From positions 16,569,011-16,633,010 of the forward strand of contig NC_058163.1 in assembly GCF_020080835.1 (NCBI RefSeq): a stretch of 64,000 nucleotides of DNA, written 5' to 3'. Position 1 is the stretch's first letter; each line of letters begins with the position of its first letter. The DNA comes from Cotesia glomerata. Lineage: Eukaryota > Arthropoda > Insecta > Hymenoptera > Braconidae. Below the pieces are notes generated by a model. It had not been told where the DNA came from and searched no databases. It saw nothing but the letters and a program-made list of their open reading frames with translations. Both the position numbers and the translations under genes were made by a program. Positions 31,467-42,834 of this stretch are shown piece by piece.

Positions 31467-33332
31467 ATGCAACGAGGTGGTCGTCCAAAACATAATTTTT
31501 GGGAAGAAGGAGGATTTAAAAGTATTCGCCAAAACGGCAAACAAGTTGCGTCATGTTTACGGTGTAACAAAATTATAAACAACACTGCTGAACAGCGATT
31601 AAAAAGTCACAGGTAAAAATAATTTTTTTTTATTCTAACTAGTTTAAATTTAAAATTTAACCTTTAAATAATGAATAATTTTTTTCACAAAGTACTAAAC
31701 AACTGAGTTTGACATTAATTAGTGTTTATTTTTCATAGAAAAACGTGTATATGGGAAGTTGAGAATTCTAATATTGATGACAGCAGCGATGGTTCCGTAG
31801 TTCGACATTTATCATTAAAACGTAAAAATCGATCTGGAAGTTATGAAGAGAATAATAATTGTACTACTACTTGTAATAGTACTACTACTAATACTGATGG
31901 AGTCATCACATTATCAACCGTCAAATTGAAGAAGAATACGCCTAAAATAAATTCTTTTATAGATAAAATAAGCGAGACTGAGCATTCAAAATTAGACGAA
32001 GCTTTAAGTTACTTCTTTTTTAGTAAAAATTTACCACTTGATCTAGTTGAGGATGAATATTTTATTAAATTTTGTAAAACATTGCGATCAGCTTACCAAA
32101 TACCTAGTCAAACTGAGTTATCAACATGTTTACTTGATAATGCTCATAACAAATTTATTAATAATCAAGTAAACATGAGTGAGAAACAAGGAATATTATT
32201 GTTTTGTAAAAATATCGATTGCACAACATTTTTAGAGATAATTGGTATAATAAAAGCTGGAAGCAACACATTGTTTATTAAATCATGGAGCTTTAAAGAT
32301 GAAAAGGATTATTCAGATAACTATTTTAAAATGGTTGAGGAATCAAATGTGATTATACTTAAAAAATATGATTTATCAATTTATAGTGTCGTATTCTTTG
32401 TTAATATTTTAACAATTGATAATACTCGTGATTCTACTTTAACAGTAACACCTACTTGTAAGTCTACTGTTAAATGGCATTTGACATGCCATTTAGAAAC
32501 TGTGGACACGTTGACTACATCAATCCAGGACGATGTATTGGACATTAAAGTGAATCGTTTGTTAAATAAATTGAAGGATACAAATGTTGAAAGTGAAATA
32601 GTGAAAAGAAACGGAGATAAAAAATCTCAACTCAAAGAAGATGTTTTTGAGCATTCCTATTATTCTAAATTATTGATATGTTTAAAAAATTTACCAGTCA
32701 TACGTCAAATTGTAGGTGATGTGCTGGAGAAATTTGATCAAGATCTGGTTATGACTATATTTGATAGATCATTCAAAAATAATTTGAAAGAATCAATTTT
32801 TATTTTTGAATTTCTTTCAAAATTTAAATCTGACAGCAATAAAAAAAATTTTTCTATCGCTGACTCTACTGAAGAATGGTTTAAATTGAAAACATTGATA
32901 AAAAATAATGAATATACTGGAATAATTGATTATGTATTGAAAAAAGTAATTACGCCACAAGCGTTAACGGCTAATTTTCTGCATCCATCCTACAAGGGTC
33001 ATGTTTTCATGAAAATTAATTAATACAGTCACATGGTTTATGAATTTCTAATTGATGAATTGGACTGTGAAGGATTACAAGAATTAGAACTTTATAAAAA
33101 TTCACGAGGTTTATTTGCCAAACTATTTGTCAAAACGATATCTCCGGAAATTTTTTGGAGCATAGCTTCAGAAGAATTTACAAAGATTAGCATTTTAGCT
33201 GAATCTTTATTAAAGATACTAGCGTGTACTTTTCAATTTAACCAAAGTGATTTAGGTAAAAACTTGCCGAATGAATTATTGCCAAAATTCATCGATGTAT
33301 TTTATAGTTTAAAGTTTATGAACATCAATTAA
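31467..33332 (+). pseudogene. hAT transposase-like gene, plus strand (two exons, one nonsense codon)
   Basis: Exon 1 (31467-31612) encodes MQRGGRPKHNFWEEGGF and a BED-finger half (CLRCNKIINNTAEQRLKSHR). The intron is 31613-31738 (GTAAAA donor, TTTTCATAG acceptor). Exon 2 joins in frame as KTCIWEVEN and runs 428 codons to TAA at 33021-33023. The same frame then continues to 33332. Regions align with the minus-strand gene: CKTLRSAYQIPSQTELS, ITPQALTANFLHPSYKGH, ISPEIFWSIASEEF. The usual hAT C-terminal SSAxxERxFS signature is absent and replaced by unrelated residues before a matching IDVFYSLKF. It may be a diverged, catalytically inactive paralogue. Confidence 0.78.
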
Positions 33333-34070
33333 CACTATTATCTAATATAGATGTAGTTATTTTTTATATATTCTTCAAAAGAAACAAAATTAATTTTATA
33401 CTTGTTTATGTAATAATTTTAACAAATTACTAATTATTATACTTTTATTACATTTAAAAATTATTTTATTAGTTATAATACACGAAACCAAAAATCACTT
33501 GGTGAGCTAAAGTGAAAATATTTTAAATAATTTTAAGAGATTAACCACTGTGATCAAATTTTTTAATCTTTTGCTGTGATTTAATTATAGATTAAATAAT
33601 TTATTATTTAATAATTTATAAGTTAACAATTTGTTATTGCACAGTTAAATCAGTTCTTATGTATATTGAATCATAACAATCAAATTAATTAGTAAGAATT
33701 ACATGCGATTACCATTAACTAAGAGGGATAATTCATATTTAATCAAAAAAGTTTGTCATTGGTTTTCTATTTATGTTTTTATTTTCTTCTGTAAAAAAAT
33801 TGTAAATGTTATATTAAAATTAAAAGAAAATGAACTTGTTCTTATAAAATTTGTGTTTTTATTTATGTTTATTCACTTTTAAAATTGAAAAATTATTTTT
33901 ATTACCTAATAAAATTATACACATAAAATATTTATCGATTAATTAACTATTAAAAAAATACAATTGTAAAGTTGTTATTAGTACAATTTTTAAGCATAAA
34001 AATTTTAATTAGACATTTATTTTTATTAAAATGTAGTAAAATTGATGTATTTTATGTAAATAATCTGCAA
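33333..34070. other. AT-rich spacer between convergent hAT genes
   Basis: No ORF, RNA gene or repeat is recognised in about 740 bp. AATAAA-like signals are common but uninformative in such AT-rich DNA. Confidence 0.7.
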
Positions 34071-34742
34071 TTATTTCAAAGTTTCAGGGTTCATTTTTAA
34101 TGAATAATAAATATCGAATAATTTTTCGGAGCGTTCAACTGTTAATCGATTCCGTAAAGATGAGTGAACAAATGACCAGTTGGAAAATAATCGTTCAATT
34201 TGGGCTGATGATGCTGGAATATTAATCAATTTTTGTGCTAATTTTGATATACTAGGATATGAATTCTTAGTCATTTGCCAAAACAATTGTGGAGGAATAG
34301 TTTCTTTTTTTAATAAAGTGCCAAAAATTTCAGATTTATTTAGATACGCATCTAATTCATGGTACGAAGTTTTATTTAACTTTTGTTTTATAAACTCAAG
34401 AGCTTGTAAACGGTATTTTTCTATATGAAGAAACTGTTTACCTTGGTAAACCGGATGCAATAAGTTTGCTGCTAACAAAATAGGCGTTAGTACTTTATCG
34501 ACTCGTTTCTTGACAATCTCTTGAATTTTTTCATTCTCAGTCGGAATATTCAACTTCATCCATTCTTCAGCAGCATCATGTAGAGTACACTTTGATTGTT
34601 GACATTTGTTTATTAGTGAACAGACGGGATCAGATAAAACTATATAATCTTGCAGCTTTGTTATCAAAGAATCATCAGAAAGCAAATTATTTAAGGTAAA
34701 TAATTTGTCTTCTGTATTTTGCTTTCTAACTTTATTAAGAGA

Positions 34743-35632
34743 ATGATTGATTGATTGATTGATAAATTTATTTATGCCAAGGCACAGGCCAAATGGCAAT
34801 TTAAATACAAAATATTTACATCTTAAAAATAATAATATTAAACGTAAGTACATAGTTCTTAACCTAAATTTTAGAATAATATTGCAAAATTAATATTTCA
34901 AATTTACTTTCTTTAAAAAAAAAAAAAAAAAAAAACTTTTAACCATTTTTAAATTTTTCTAAACTGATTCGACTATTATCTCAATTTAAATTTTTTAATT
35001 AGTATACAAGTACTGTAATCAAGAAATTTAATCTATCAATTTATCAACTGTCTAAATTTAGCAAATAGTCAAAAACTTTATTTTTGAAGACTTCACTGCT
35101 ACTTGAGTTTACGATTTCTTCTGGTAGTTCTTCCCACAGATGAATCACGGAGATCAAGAAGGAGTGTTCCATATAGGTGGTAGCAAAATGAGGTATCTTG
35201 AAGGAAGTATGTTTTTTAGCTGCTAGCCTATTGGAACGTCTAACATCAATGTCTTCAATGAATAGCTCTCGTAAGTACTTGGGCTTTTCAACTTGAAGTA
35301 ACTTGTAAAAATAACAGCTCATGTAGTAGTACATTCGGCGATACTTTACAGACAACCATCCCAGCTCATGTCTGAAAGGTGTAATGTGCTCATCTTTTTT
35401 GAGATTAAAAATAAATCTGATAGAGCAGTTAATCGCACGTTGTAGTTTTAAATTGTTATCAGAAGTTGAGTCGACCAATACAACGGAACAATAGTCAACG
35501 AGTGGTAAGATGGTTGCTGATACTAGTAATTTCCTTATAGGAGTTGAAAAGATATTTTTCCTTACTTTAAGACAATGTAGAGCTGAGTTCACTTTACTAA
35601 CTATTTGAGTGACGTGGTAGAGACTGCTCATT
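34743..35632 (-). mobile_element. 5'-truncated LINE (Jockey/CR1 superfamily) inside the hAT gene
   Basis: Minus-strand ORF 35631-35044 encodes the C-terminal part of a LINE ORF2: ATILPLVDYCSVVLVDS, LKLQRAINCSIRFIFNL, HITPFRHELGWLSVKYRR and IHLWEELPEEIVNS, all typical of the region after the RT palm. The 3' UTR ends at about 34743 with GGCATAAATAAATTTATC and a (CAAT)n tail, the usual short-repeat tail of CR1-like elements. An A/T run lies at about 34915-34936. I could not find a clean target duplication. Confidence 0.82.
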
Positions 35633-36490
35633 TAATTTATCGTTCACAATTTTTTTCATTATGTCTAGATTTTTCAAACAACATCGAAATGCATCCCGAT
35701 AGCTACACCAACGAGTTTCACAAGCCAATTTCATTTTTATTCCTCCAAGTTTTATTACCTCTCTTTCTAAATCCGGAGCTTTAAATGCCCGTAAGATTGT
35801 ATTTATAGATTCCGCAAAAGTTTTATCAATGAGATCCTTGGCAAGTAAATTACCATTATGGCTACTACATCCTGCGTGCCATAAATTGACAGCTTTACCC
35901 ATTGCTGTCATAACTGGAGCATTGTCAGAAACCATGGCATAGATATATTTTTGTTGTAGTCCGTTTTGGCCATATTGACAGCTTCTTCAACAACTTTGGT
36001 TAATTGTTGCGTATCTTCGGACATTGATGTAAAATCCCAAGAATTAAAAAAAAAACTTGGTTCATTTGGTGTATGAATTATACATACAACATTTTTTGTA
36101 TAAGCAACCGAATTCTTCCAACCATCAATTACTATTACTCCTTCGGATTCATCAATTTTTCTATGTTCACTTGATATTTTGTTGTGTAACTTATTTAGCA
36201 GCGTACCTGAGAGAGTTTTTCTGCATGGTGGTTTATAATTTGGATTCAAAGAGTTAACAAGCTCTTTAAATTGAGTTGATTCAACAACGCTAAATGGTAT
36301 ATTGCATCCTACGAAAAATTCTGTCAATTTCTCATCAATAATTGATAAATCATTTGCACAGTTAGGTGGAAGATCTGAGTTTGTATCAGTTTGTTCATGA
36401 AATGAAAAATCAGCAGACATTTTTTTTGTTAATGCACCTTGCATCTGTAAAAATATACAGAAAAATTTATTTAAAATTCAGAGTGGAACT

Positions 36491-36519
36491 TAGTTTTTTT
36501 TTTTTTTTTTTTTTTTTTG
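36491..36519. repeat. Poly-T/A homopolymer
   Basis: About 27 T on the plus strand, in the interval between BED exon and main exon of the minus hAT gene. The flanking 36445-36920 interval is otherwise AT-rich intron. Confidence 0.85.
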
Positions 36520-37287
36520 CAAATATAATCGTTATTTTTAATATGATACTGAAATTAAAAGACATCTTTTAATTCTTTAGAATTTTATAACCTCAAAATT
36601 ATTATGAAGAAATTTTTATAAAAAAAATTTCACATCTAAAAAATAAAAAAATTTACAAGTGCAAATTTTTTAAAAATATCTTTTTTTTATAATTAATTTT
36701 TAATAAAAATCATTAATATTGTCAGATGTCGGCTGATTTCAGTATCATTTTTTAACATATCTTAGTTTTGTCAGTTTTGTCCAAGCAATTAGTACTTTTT
36801 GCATTAGTACTTTTTGCACCACACGCATTTCTAAAATAAATGGAAAAAATGTATTATTAATTATTCAAAAATGACACGTTATTATTTTTAAATTAAATAA
36901 AAGTATAAATTTTTATCAAAAAAATATATGACCGGTGACTCTGTAATCTAACTTGTGCAGTATTTTTCAACTGATAATTACACTTTAAACACCGATCAAC
37001 ATTATTATTTTCCAATTTTTCAATTAAAAAATCATTTTCTTTCAAGAATGTTTGATACTTTTTTTTTCTAAATAAACTCATTTTATGATAAACTAAAATA
37101 TCCAACTTATTCGTCAGTAAAACCGTTGAAAAATGGTTAAAATTCAAAAATTGTGGAGATTTTAATAATGACCGCTAGAGGGCACAAAAATCGACGTATA
37201 ATACCGTAATTAAAGTATTTTACGTAGTTTACGTAAAATACGTAAGAAACTGCCCGTTACGCGTAACTACTCACCCCTGTACGTGAG

Positions 37288-37550
37288 TATCAGATGCACC
37301 AGCAAGAACACATTCAGGTGGTCTTAAACTCGCAAATTTTAAAAAACCTAGTTTATCAAATGGATATTTTTATTTAAACGGTTGGTAAATTTTGGATGTT
37401 ACCCAATACTAACCGTTTTTTCTTTAGCACTCGTTGACCATTTTAAAAAATAGATTTGTATTCTTTTTTGCCGGGTAATTCTCGACTGACATTTTGACTT
37501 TTGAAAAACTCATGGATTCTATCTTCAACAGCGTTCAGTAAAGAGTAGTC
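37288..37550 (-). pseudogene. Family-C transposase-like gene, N-proximal fragment
   Basis: The translation gives LNAVEDRIHEFFKSQNVSRE, LPGKKEYKSIF, a stop, NGQRVLKKKRLVLGNIQN, then LKFASLRPPECVLAGASDT in a shifted frame. It runs into the hAT insertion site and continues at 31176 on the same strand. Confidence 0.65.
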
Positions 37551-37995
37551 TTTGTTTTGGTCTTTCGTTTATTTGAAAGGGGACACTTAGGGCTATTGAA
37601 AAAATCTATTTTGGAAAAAAATTTTGAAAAATGTCAAATTTGTCAAATTAAAAATTTTTTGAAAATCGTCAAAAATGAAGAGCGCCATTAAAATTTTAGC
37701 TCATTTTTTTTGTATGATACCTTGTACTGATCTTAAAAGATCCTGAAATTATTGGAAAAGGGTATTATTTTTTTTCAAAAATATGAATTTTTGAATTTCA
37801 AAAAAAAATCTTTTTTGTTTTTTGCAACTTCTAAATAAAGTAAAGTTATGCAGATACATAATATTGTGAATTTGAGGATTTAAAAATAAAACGCACGACG
37901 TGGAAATATTAAATAATAAATTAATTTCAATTTTTTTTATTTTTTGGACATAATCTTGCATCCTTAAAATAAGTCATCCTTAATGCATGATAGAA
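37551..37995 (+). repeat. Family-C terminal repeat, copy 2 (inner part)
   Basis: From GAAAGGGGACACTTAGGGCT to ATAATCTTGCATCC; closely matches, inverted, 45340-45780 and more weakly 29480-29700. The outer 230 bp present at 45781-46014 is missing here. Confidence 0.78.
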
Positions 37996-38364
37996 TTTGT
38001 TAATTCTCCTTTTTTTACTTCATTTGAAGTTGTTGACGCAACTTTTCGTCTTATTAACATGGGAATAATTTGTAATTTTAGATTGAGAACTATTAAGGTA
38101 TTACCCTCGCGACTTCCGTCGTCAAAAGTTTATGCTAGAGTGTACGGTACACATACCGGATAGTCATTATTGACAAGCCTAAAACTTTTTGCTGTTTATG
38201 TACTTATTCCAGCCAATCACGAACGAGAAACTGATCGTTTGAAAAGTCTGGCAACACTGCGTGAGCATTAAGATATTTTATAGTGGATATACTGTACTGT
38301 AGTGTTTTGGACTAGCTGTAGACTAAACTCTGTTTTGATACATGCGTTTATTTATTTATTTACA
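37996..38364. other. Sequence without a recognised gene or repeat
   Basis: About 370 bp between the family-C terminal repeat and palindromic element G. No ORF is supported. Confidence 0.55.
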
Positions 38365-39339
38365 TACAGTCGTCATCATTAATTTGTAACGGTTGGCAAT
38401 GATTAGAGTAAAATAAAAAATTCTCAATTTGGACATCTCTCACTAAAAATTTCAATTAATAATATGTTTGGAAAATAAAAAAAACAAACGAAACTATGAA
38501 GAAAATTTACATAAAATAAATAATTGTAAGCTCAGACAAACATAATTATAGAACTTTAACCAAAGAAAAAGTACTATACATAGAGATAATTAAAAATAAA
38601 AAATTCCTTTATTGTAAATCACCAGAGAAATAATTTGAATATTTAAAAATATACAAATAAAATATTTCAAATAAATTTGATATTTCAATTAAAAGAAAAT
38701 CAATGAAATATCAGTCTCCTGATAATTACAGTCTTCAAAATAAACAATATCAAATAACTATAGCTAAATATAAAGACATTTACTAAAATATTAGATCATA
38801 TCATTATACAAAATTAAAATTGAAAAGGCCTAAAATTAGAAAATAGTCCATCGAAGCAATTTAAATTTTATAAAAATGGAAATATAAACAGAAGAAACAA
38901 AGGAAATTAAAAAATAATGACAAACCTAAATTCAGACAATTCGAATAAAAGACATCAAGGTTATTTAACATATATACAAATGAACAACTCTGAATATAGA
39001 AAAGCTTTACAAATGAACATCTCTAATTATGGACAAGAAAATTCGGAAATCTCTCATAATGGATATCTCTCATTAAAGAAAACAAAAAAAAAAATACAAT
39101 ATTTATAAATTAAAAAATAAGTAATTGTTCAAAAAAACACGCTTTAACATAAAACCAAACTAAAAAGTAGGAATTTAATTTTTTTTTAATAATCCAAAAT
39201 TAATTTAAAGTGATCAATAAAAAAAAATCATTTTTATGTAAATAAGTGTGGGGATCAGATAAAAACAATTATTCAAGGGCAATAAACTCTGCACCAAGAC
39301 AACTTCTTCGGAGAACTTTACTGAAAAATTAATTTTTCT

Positions 39340-39492
39340 TACAGTCGACGCTCTCTGTATTGGACCTCTCTGTATTTGACCACATTCTTCCTCTGTATTT
39401 GACGATTTTACACAGCTCTTATGGATAAGGACGAGTCAAATACAGAGAATGGTCCTGTACGGGCGAGTCAAATACAGAGACCGTTGACTATA
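39340..39492. mobile_element. MITE J, copy 2
   Basis: Ends TACAGTCGACGCTCTCTGTA and CAGAGACCGTTGACTATA; matches 24025-24189 with a small internal deletion. Confidence 0.8.
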
Positions 39493-39494
39493 AT

Positions 39495-39850
39495 CATAGG
39501 TAATGTACGATTTTTTAATTTTTAGGTAGATTTTTGAGGGGGGGGGGTGGTGCCCATTGAGTATCAGCACCGGCACGTGCCAGAGTCGCGGCTAATTGCG
39601 CGGTTGTAATTGCCATTGCGCTGGTACACGCCCGCCATCTCGTCGTCGCTCAAATTGTCCAGGTCGTAGGAGTACGCGGTTGATGCAGCGTTCATCGCTG
39701 ATGACTAGAGTCAATGACGAGGGTTATTCATGTCAAACTTTTCTTTCTTGACTACTAACGTGATATTATGATAAAATTCATAAAGATCAGTTCAATAGAT
39801 AGATTTATAAAAAATCTACCTAAAAATTGAAAAATCGTACATTACCTATG
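39495..39850. mobile_element. Element K1: 42-bp-TIR unit carrying exon-like DNA
   Basis: Inverted ends (CATAGGTAATGTACGATTTT at 39495; AAAATCGTACATTACCTATG ending 39850) enclose about 270 bp. The middle, 39550-39710, is GC-rich, unlike everything around it, and reads as a short coding exon on the minus strand. The AGGTAGATTT motif near the TIR edge links it to element K2 (43641-44010). Confidence 0.75.
39564..39697 (-). pseudogene. Possible captured terminal exon of a host gene
   Basis: On the minus strand a CATCAG acceptor-like site is followed by an open frame with ATG at 39695. It reads MNAASTAYSYDLDNLSDDEM, then AGVYQRNGNYNRAISRDSGT and a Cys-Arg-Cys end at a TGA (39564-39566). Codon choice is GC-rich at third positions, in contrast to the AT-rich transposon genes nearby, and the acidic DLDNLSDDEM stretch looks like a conserved cytosolic tail. 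I do not recognise the parent gene. It may instead be a real exon whose gene is otherwise outside the window, but the enclosing TIRs favour capture. Confidence 0.5.
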
Positions 39851-40637
39851 ATTAATAAAAATTAATTTTTCAGTAAAGTTCTCCGAAGAAGTTGTCTTGG
39901 TGCAGAGTTTATTGCCCTTGAATAATTGTTTTTATCTGATCCCCACACTTATTTACATAAAAATGATTTTTTTTTATTAATCACTTTAAATTAATTTTGG
40001 ATTACTAAAAAAAAATTAAATTCCTACTTTTTAGTTTGGTTTTATGTTAAAGCGTGTTTTTTTGAACAATTACTTATTTTTTAATTTATAAATATTGTAT
40101 TTTTTTTTTGTTTTCTTTAATGAGAGATATCCATTATGAGAGATTTCCGAATTTTCTTGTCCATAATTAGAGATGTTCATTTGTAAAGCTTTTCTATATT
40201 CAGAGTTGTTCATTTGTATATATGTTAAATAACCTTGATGTCTTTTATTCGAATTGTCTGAATTTAGGTTTGTCATTATTTTTTAATTTCCTTTGTTTCT
40301 TCTGTTTATATTTCCATTTTTATAAAATTTAAATTGCTTCGATGGACTATTTTCTAATTTTAGGCCTTTTCAATTTTAATTTTGTATAATGATATGATCT
40401 AATATTTTAGTAAATGTCTTTATATTTAGCTATAGTTATTTGATATTGTTTATTTTGAAGACTGTAATTATCAGGAGACTGATATTTCATTGATTTTCTT
40501 TTAATTGAAATATCAAATTTATTTGAAATATTTTATTTGTATATTTTTAAATATCCAAATTATTTCTCTGGTGATTTACAATAAAGGAATTTTTTATTTT
40601 TAATTATTTCTATGTATAGTACTTTTTCTTTGGTTAA

Positions 40638-42639
40638 GGGGTTACATGGGTTTCGTGGGTTCAAAAAATCGATTTTTTTTTTTTGGCTCATTGATTTCTA
40701 CAACATCTCAAGAATATTGTCCTAAATTTTCAAGTCGATCCGAATAATAGTTTTGGAGATAAAACCTTAGGAAGGTGTGCGCTCCAAGTCAGGTATAGAA
40801 GGGTCAGCGCGCCTCAGGTATAGTGAGCAGCTGCTCGTCTATTGTTTGTCTGTCATTGTTGTATATTACTTTCACTTCCTAAGGAAAACTAGTTTGAAAT
40901 ATTTTATTTGGTGATTACTTCTTGAAGCACGAGGTTCATTTGAGGTTATCTCAAGTTTCTATCATATAATTTATTAAAAACGTGGTATTATTTGTGGTTA
41001 TCTAGTGTCATTTATGAAGTTGATAAACAATGCATAAAATTTCAAGAAAACAGTTAACCGTTGGAGCTCGTAGAAAAGATAGACCGAGAAAAAGGAGACA
41101 GTCCTTTAATCCTAAAGATCCGGAAACTGATGATAGTTCCTTCACGAGCACCTCAGCAAAAATTAAAAGGTGATGATAAAGAGCACGTGCCAGAAGAGGA
41201 TACACTCCAATATTCAATCATAGATTTTGCCTTGGTTTTCTCAACTCTCTCATCGTTTGTGCGGTGTTCTAACATTATTGACGATGAAGATAAAGATCAA
41301 TTGTGTAATGGTAAAGTACAATTTAAGCAATGTTCGAAATTTGGTCTGGGATATAAAATCGTAGTAGAATGTGAACGATGTGATCCAAAATATATTTTAT
41401 CTTGTCAAAAAATCGGAAGAATGTATGAACTAAATCGCCGGTTCATTTTTGTTATGAGAATATTGGGCTTAGGGCTCGCCGGATGCAAGAAATTCTGCGG
41501 TTTGATGGACATAAGCAGTTCATTTTTAAACCAGTCTACATACGATTTTTATATTGATAAAATACATGAGTGTATTGAGACAGTTCCTCAGACTCTATTC
41601 TCATCTGCTGCTGAAGAAGAAAAACAATTTACAACTATTGAAAACGATTTACAAGATACGACAGATGTGAGTGTTTCCGGTGACGGTACCAACGGTAACA
41701 ACGAGAGCTTCAACCAGTTGATCTGGAAAATTACTCCAAAAATACTTCCTGCTGGTTCAAAGATTGTTAATATTGCGGCATTGGTCGCTGCTTGTATCTT
41801 CAATGAAGGAACATCAGCTTTATTATTGATTATGCACGGTATGGATTTAAAATTAGGCCAAAACTCCTACGAATATGCCCGAATTTCGGATGAAAACCGT
41901 GTATGCGCAGCCGAAAAAAAATCTGCGAGCGAGACTCGCGAAGCCAGAATCCGTCATCGACAGGAGCAAAAGGATGCCCTGGACATTGCAACTGCTGCAG
42001 GATCTTTACTTTATGGCCCAGGAATCGACGATTCACTGTAAGTTACAAAAAACATTTTTTTTTCCACTTTTATTGTTACTCAAAACTTTAAACGCGTTTT
42101 TCTCGGAACCGTGTTTTCAATGTCGGTTGTCAAATGTTCTCGAAAACTACTCAACCGATCTTGATGAAATTTCACACAGGTGTTCGAGATACAATTTACT
42201 CGTGCTTGGACGAAGGATTTTTTTTTTTTCAATTACAACTATTTAAAAAAAAACAAAATGTCAAGCAAATTTGACCGAAATTTTCATTTTTTTGGAAAAA
42301 TGTCTGCCAAAATTCCAATTTTTACTTTTTTTTTCTTTCCTTCGTTCAAGCACGAGTTTATGGTCTTAACTAAAAAACTTATTTTTGTTTTTTCATTTTA
42401 GATGATTTTGTCAGGAGTTATGCTGACAACGCAGACGCACCTTTTTTCCGAGGGGTCACCGGAAATGACGTCACAATGGAGGAGTTTTAATTTTTTTTTT
42501 TTTGAAAATTTTAGAAATTATTCTTTAAATATGTATCTATAAGACAGAAAAAAATTTGAATTAAATAAATAATTTTTTACATAGAAAAAAAAATATTGAA
42601 AATAGGCCTTTTTTTACCCGACGAAACCCATGTAACCCC
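40638..42639 (+). mobile_element. Element H: TTAA-flanked, Kolobok/Mutator-like transposon, internally deleted
   Basis: Ends GGGGTTACATGGGTTTCGT and, inverted, ACGAAACCCATGTAACCCC. Both flanks are TTAA (40634-40637, 42640-42643), and the uninterrupted site is visible in the other arm of G near 38555. TTAA duplication is usual for Kolobok and piggyBac; the transposase-like ORF is not piggyBac. Confidence 0.82.
41029..42041 (+). pseudogene. Kolobok/Mutator-like transposase with the catalytic core deleted in frame
   Basis: The original start is probably 41029 (MHKISRKQLTVGARRKDRPR). A one-base shift in an A run near 41165 moves it to the frame of 41061-42041. The N-terminal region has YKIVVECERCDPKYI and MYELNRRFIFVMRILGLGLAG then KKFCGLMDISSS, typical of these transposases. 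VSGDGT, normally the first catalytic Asp block, is followed at once by NGNNESFNQLIWKITPK, a block that normally lies a few hundred residues further on. The deletion kept the frame, so zinc/N-terminal and C-terminal parts (IFNEGTSALLLIM; YGPGIDD) are fused. It cannot catalyse transposition but could bind DNA or partner protein. Confidence 0.72.
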
Positions 42640-42834
42640 TTAAAGTTCTATAATTATGTTTGTCTGAGCTTACAATTATTTATTTTATGTAAATTTTCTT
42701 CATAGTTTCGTTTATTTTTTTTATTTTCCAAACATATTATTAATTGAAATTTTTAGTGAGAGATGTCCAAATTGAGAATTTTTTATTTTACTCTAATCAT
42801 TGCCAACCGTTACAAATCAATGACGACGACTGTA

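Larger units (their letters stand above)
34071..37081 (-). pseudogene. hAT transposase gene, minus strand, disrupted by a LINE
   Basis: The BED exon starts at 37081 (MSLFRKKKYQTFLKEND) with CLKCNYQLKNTAQVRLQSHR. The main exon opens after TATTTTTACAG near 36445 with the hAT core (FFVGCNIPFSVVESTQFKEL; GVIVIDGWKNSVAYT). A one-base shift near 35940 precedes MVSDNAPVMTAMGKAV and CETRWCSYRDAF. A LINE then interrupts it (34743-35632). After it the gene resumes at KVRKQNTEDKLFTLNN and finishes with the hAT dimerisation domain (IPASSAQIERLFSNWSF; RNRLTVERSEKLFDIYYSLK). All hallmark hAT blocks are present, so the gene was catalytic before the frameshift and LINE insertion. Confidence 0.88.
31185..37279. 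mobile_element. hAT DNA transposon with two convergent transposase-like genes
   Basis: The ends CAGGGGTGGG and, inverted, CAGGGGTGAG are classic short hAT TIRs. The flanks are identical 8-bp duplications (TACGTGAG). The 6095-bp interior holds a plus-strand transposase-like gene (31467-33332) and a minus-strand one (37081-34071), each starting with a BED-type zinc-finger exon next to its TIR, with 3' ends facing across an AT-rich spacer. A LINE fragment interrupts the minus gene. The element sits inside decayed family-C sequence. Confidence 0.9.
38365..42834. mobile_element. Palindromic (foldback) element G with arms of about 970 bp
   Basis: Left arm 38365-39338 is inverted at 39851-40637 and 42640-42834, the right arm being split by element H. 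Both tips read TACAGTCGTC outward, with TA at the edge, and inner arm ends meet near 39338/39851 (TACTGAAAAATTAATTTTT). The centre holds MITE J copy 2 and element K1. Mirror ORFs at 38917-39108 and 40070-40276 are the same arm sequence read twice (MTNLNSDNSNKRHQGYLTY), and no function can be assigned. Non-autonomous. Confidence 0.85.

Noticed and set aside
38917..40276. Two identical 63-68-codon ORFs as a possible conserved small gene
   Set aside because: They are the two arms of palindromic element G, so identity reflects the inverted repeat and not coding selection.
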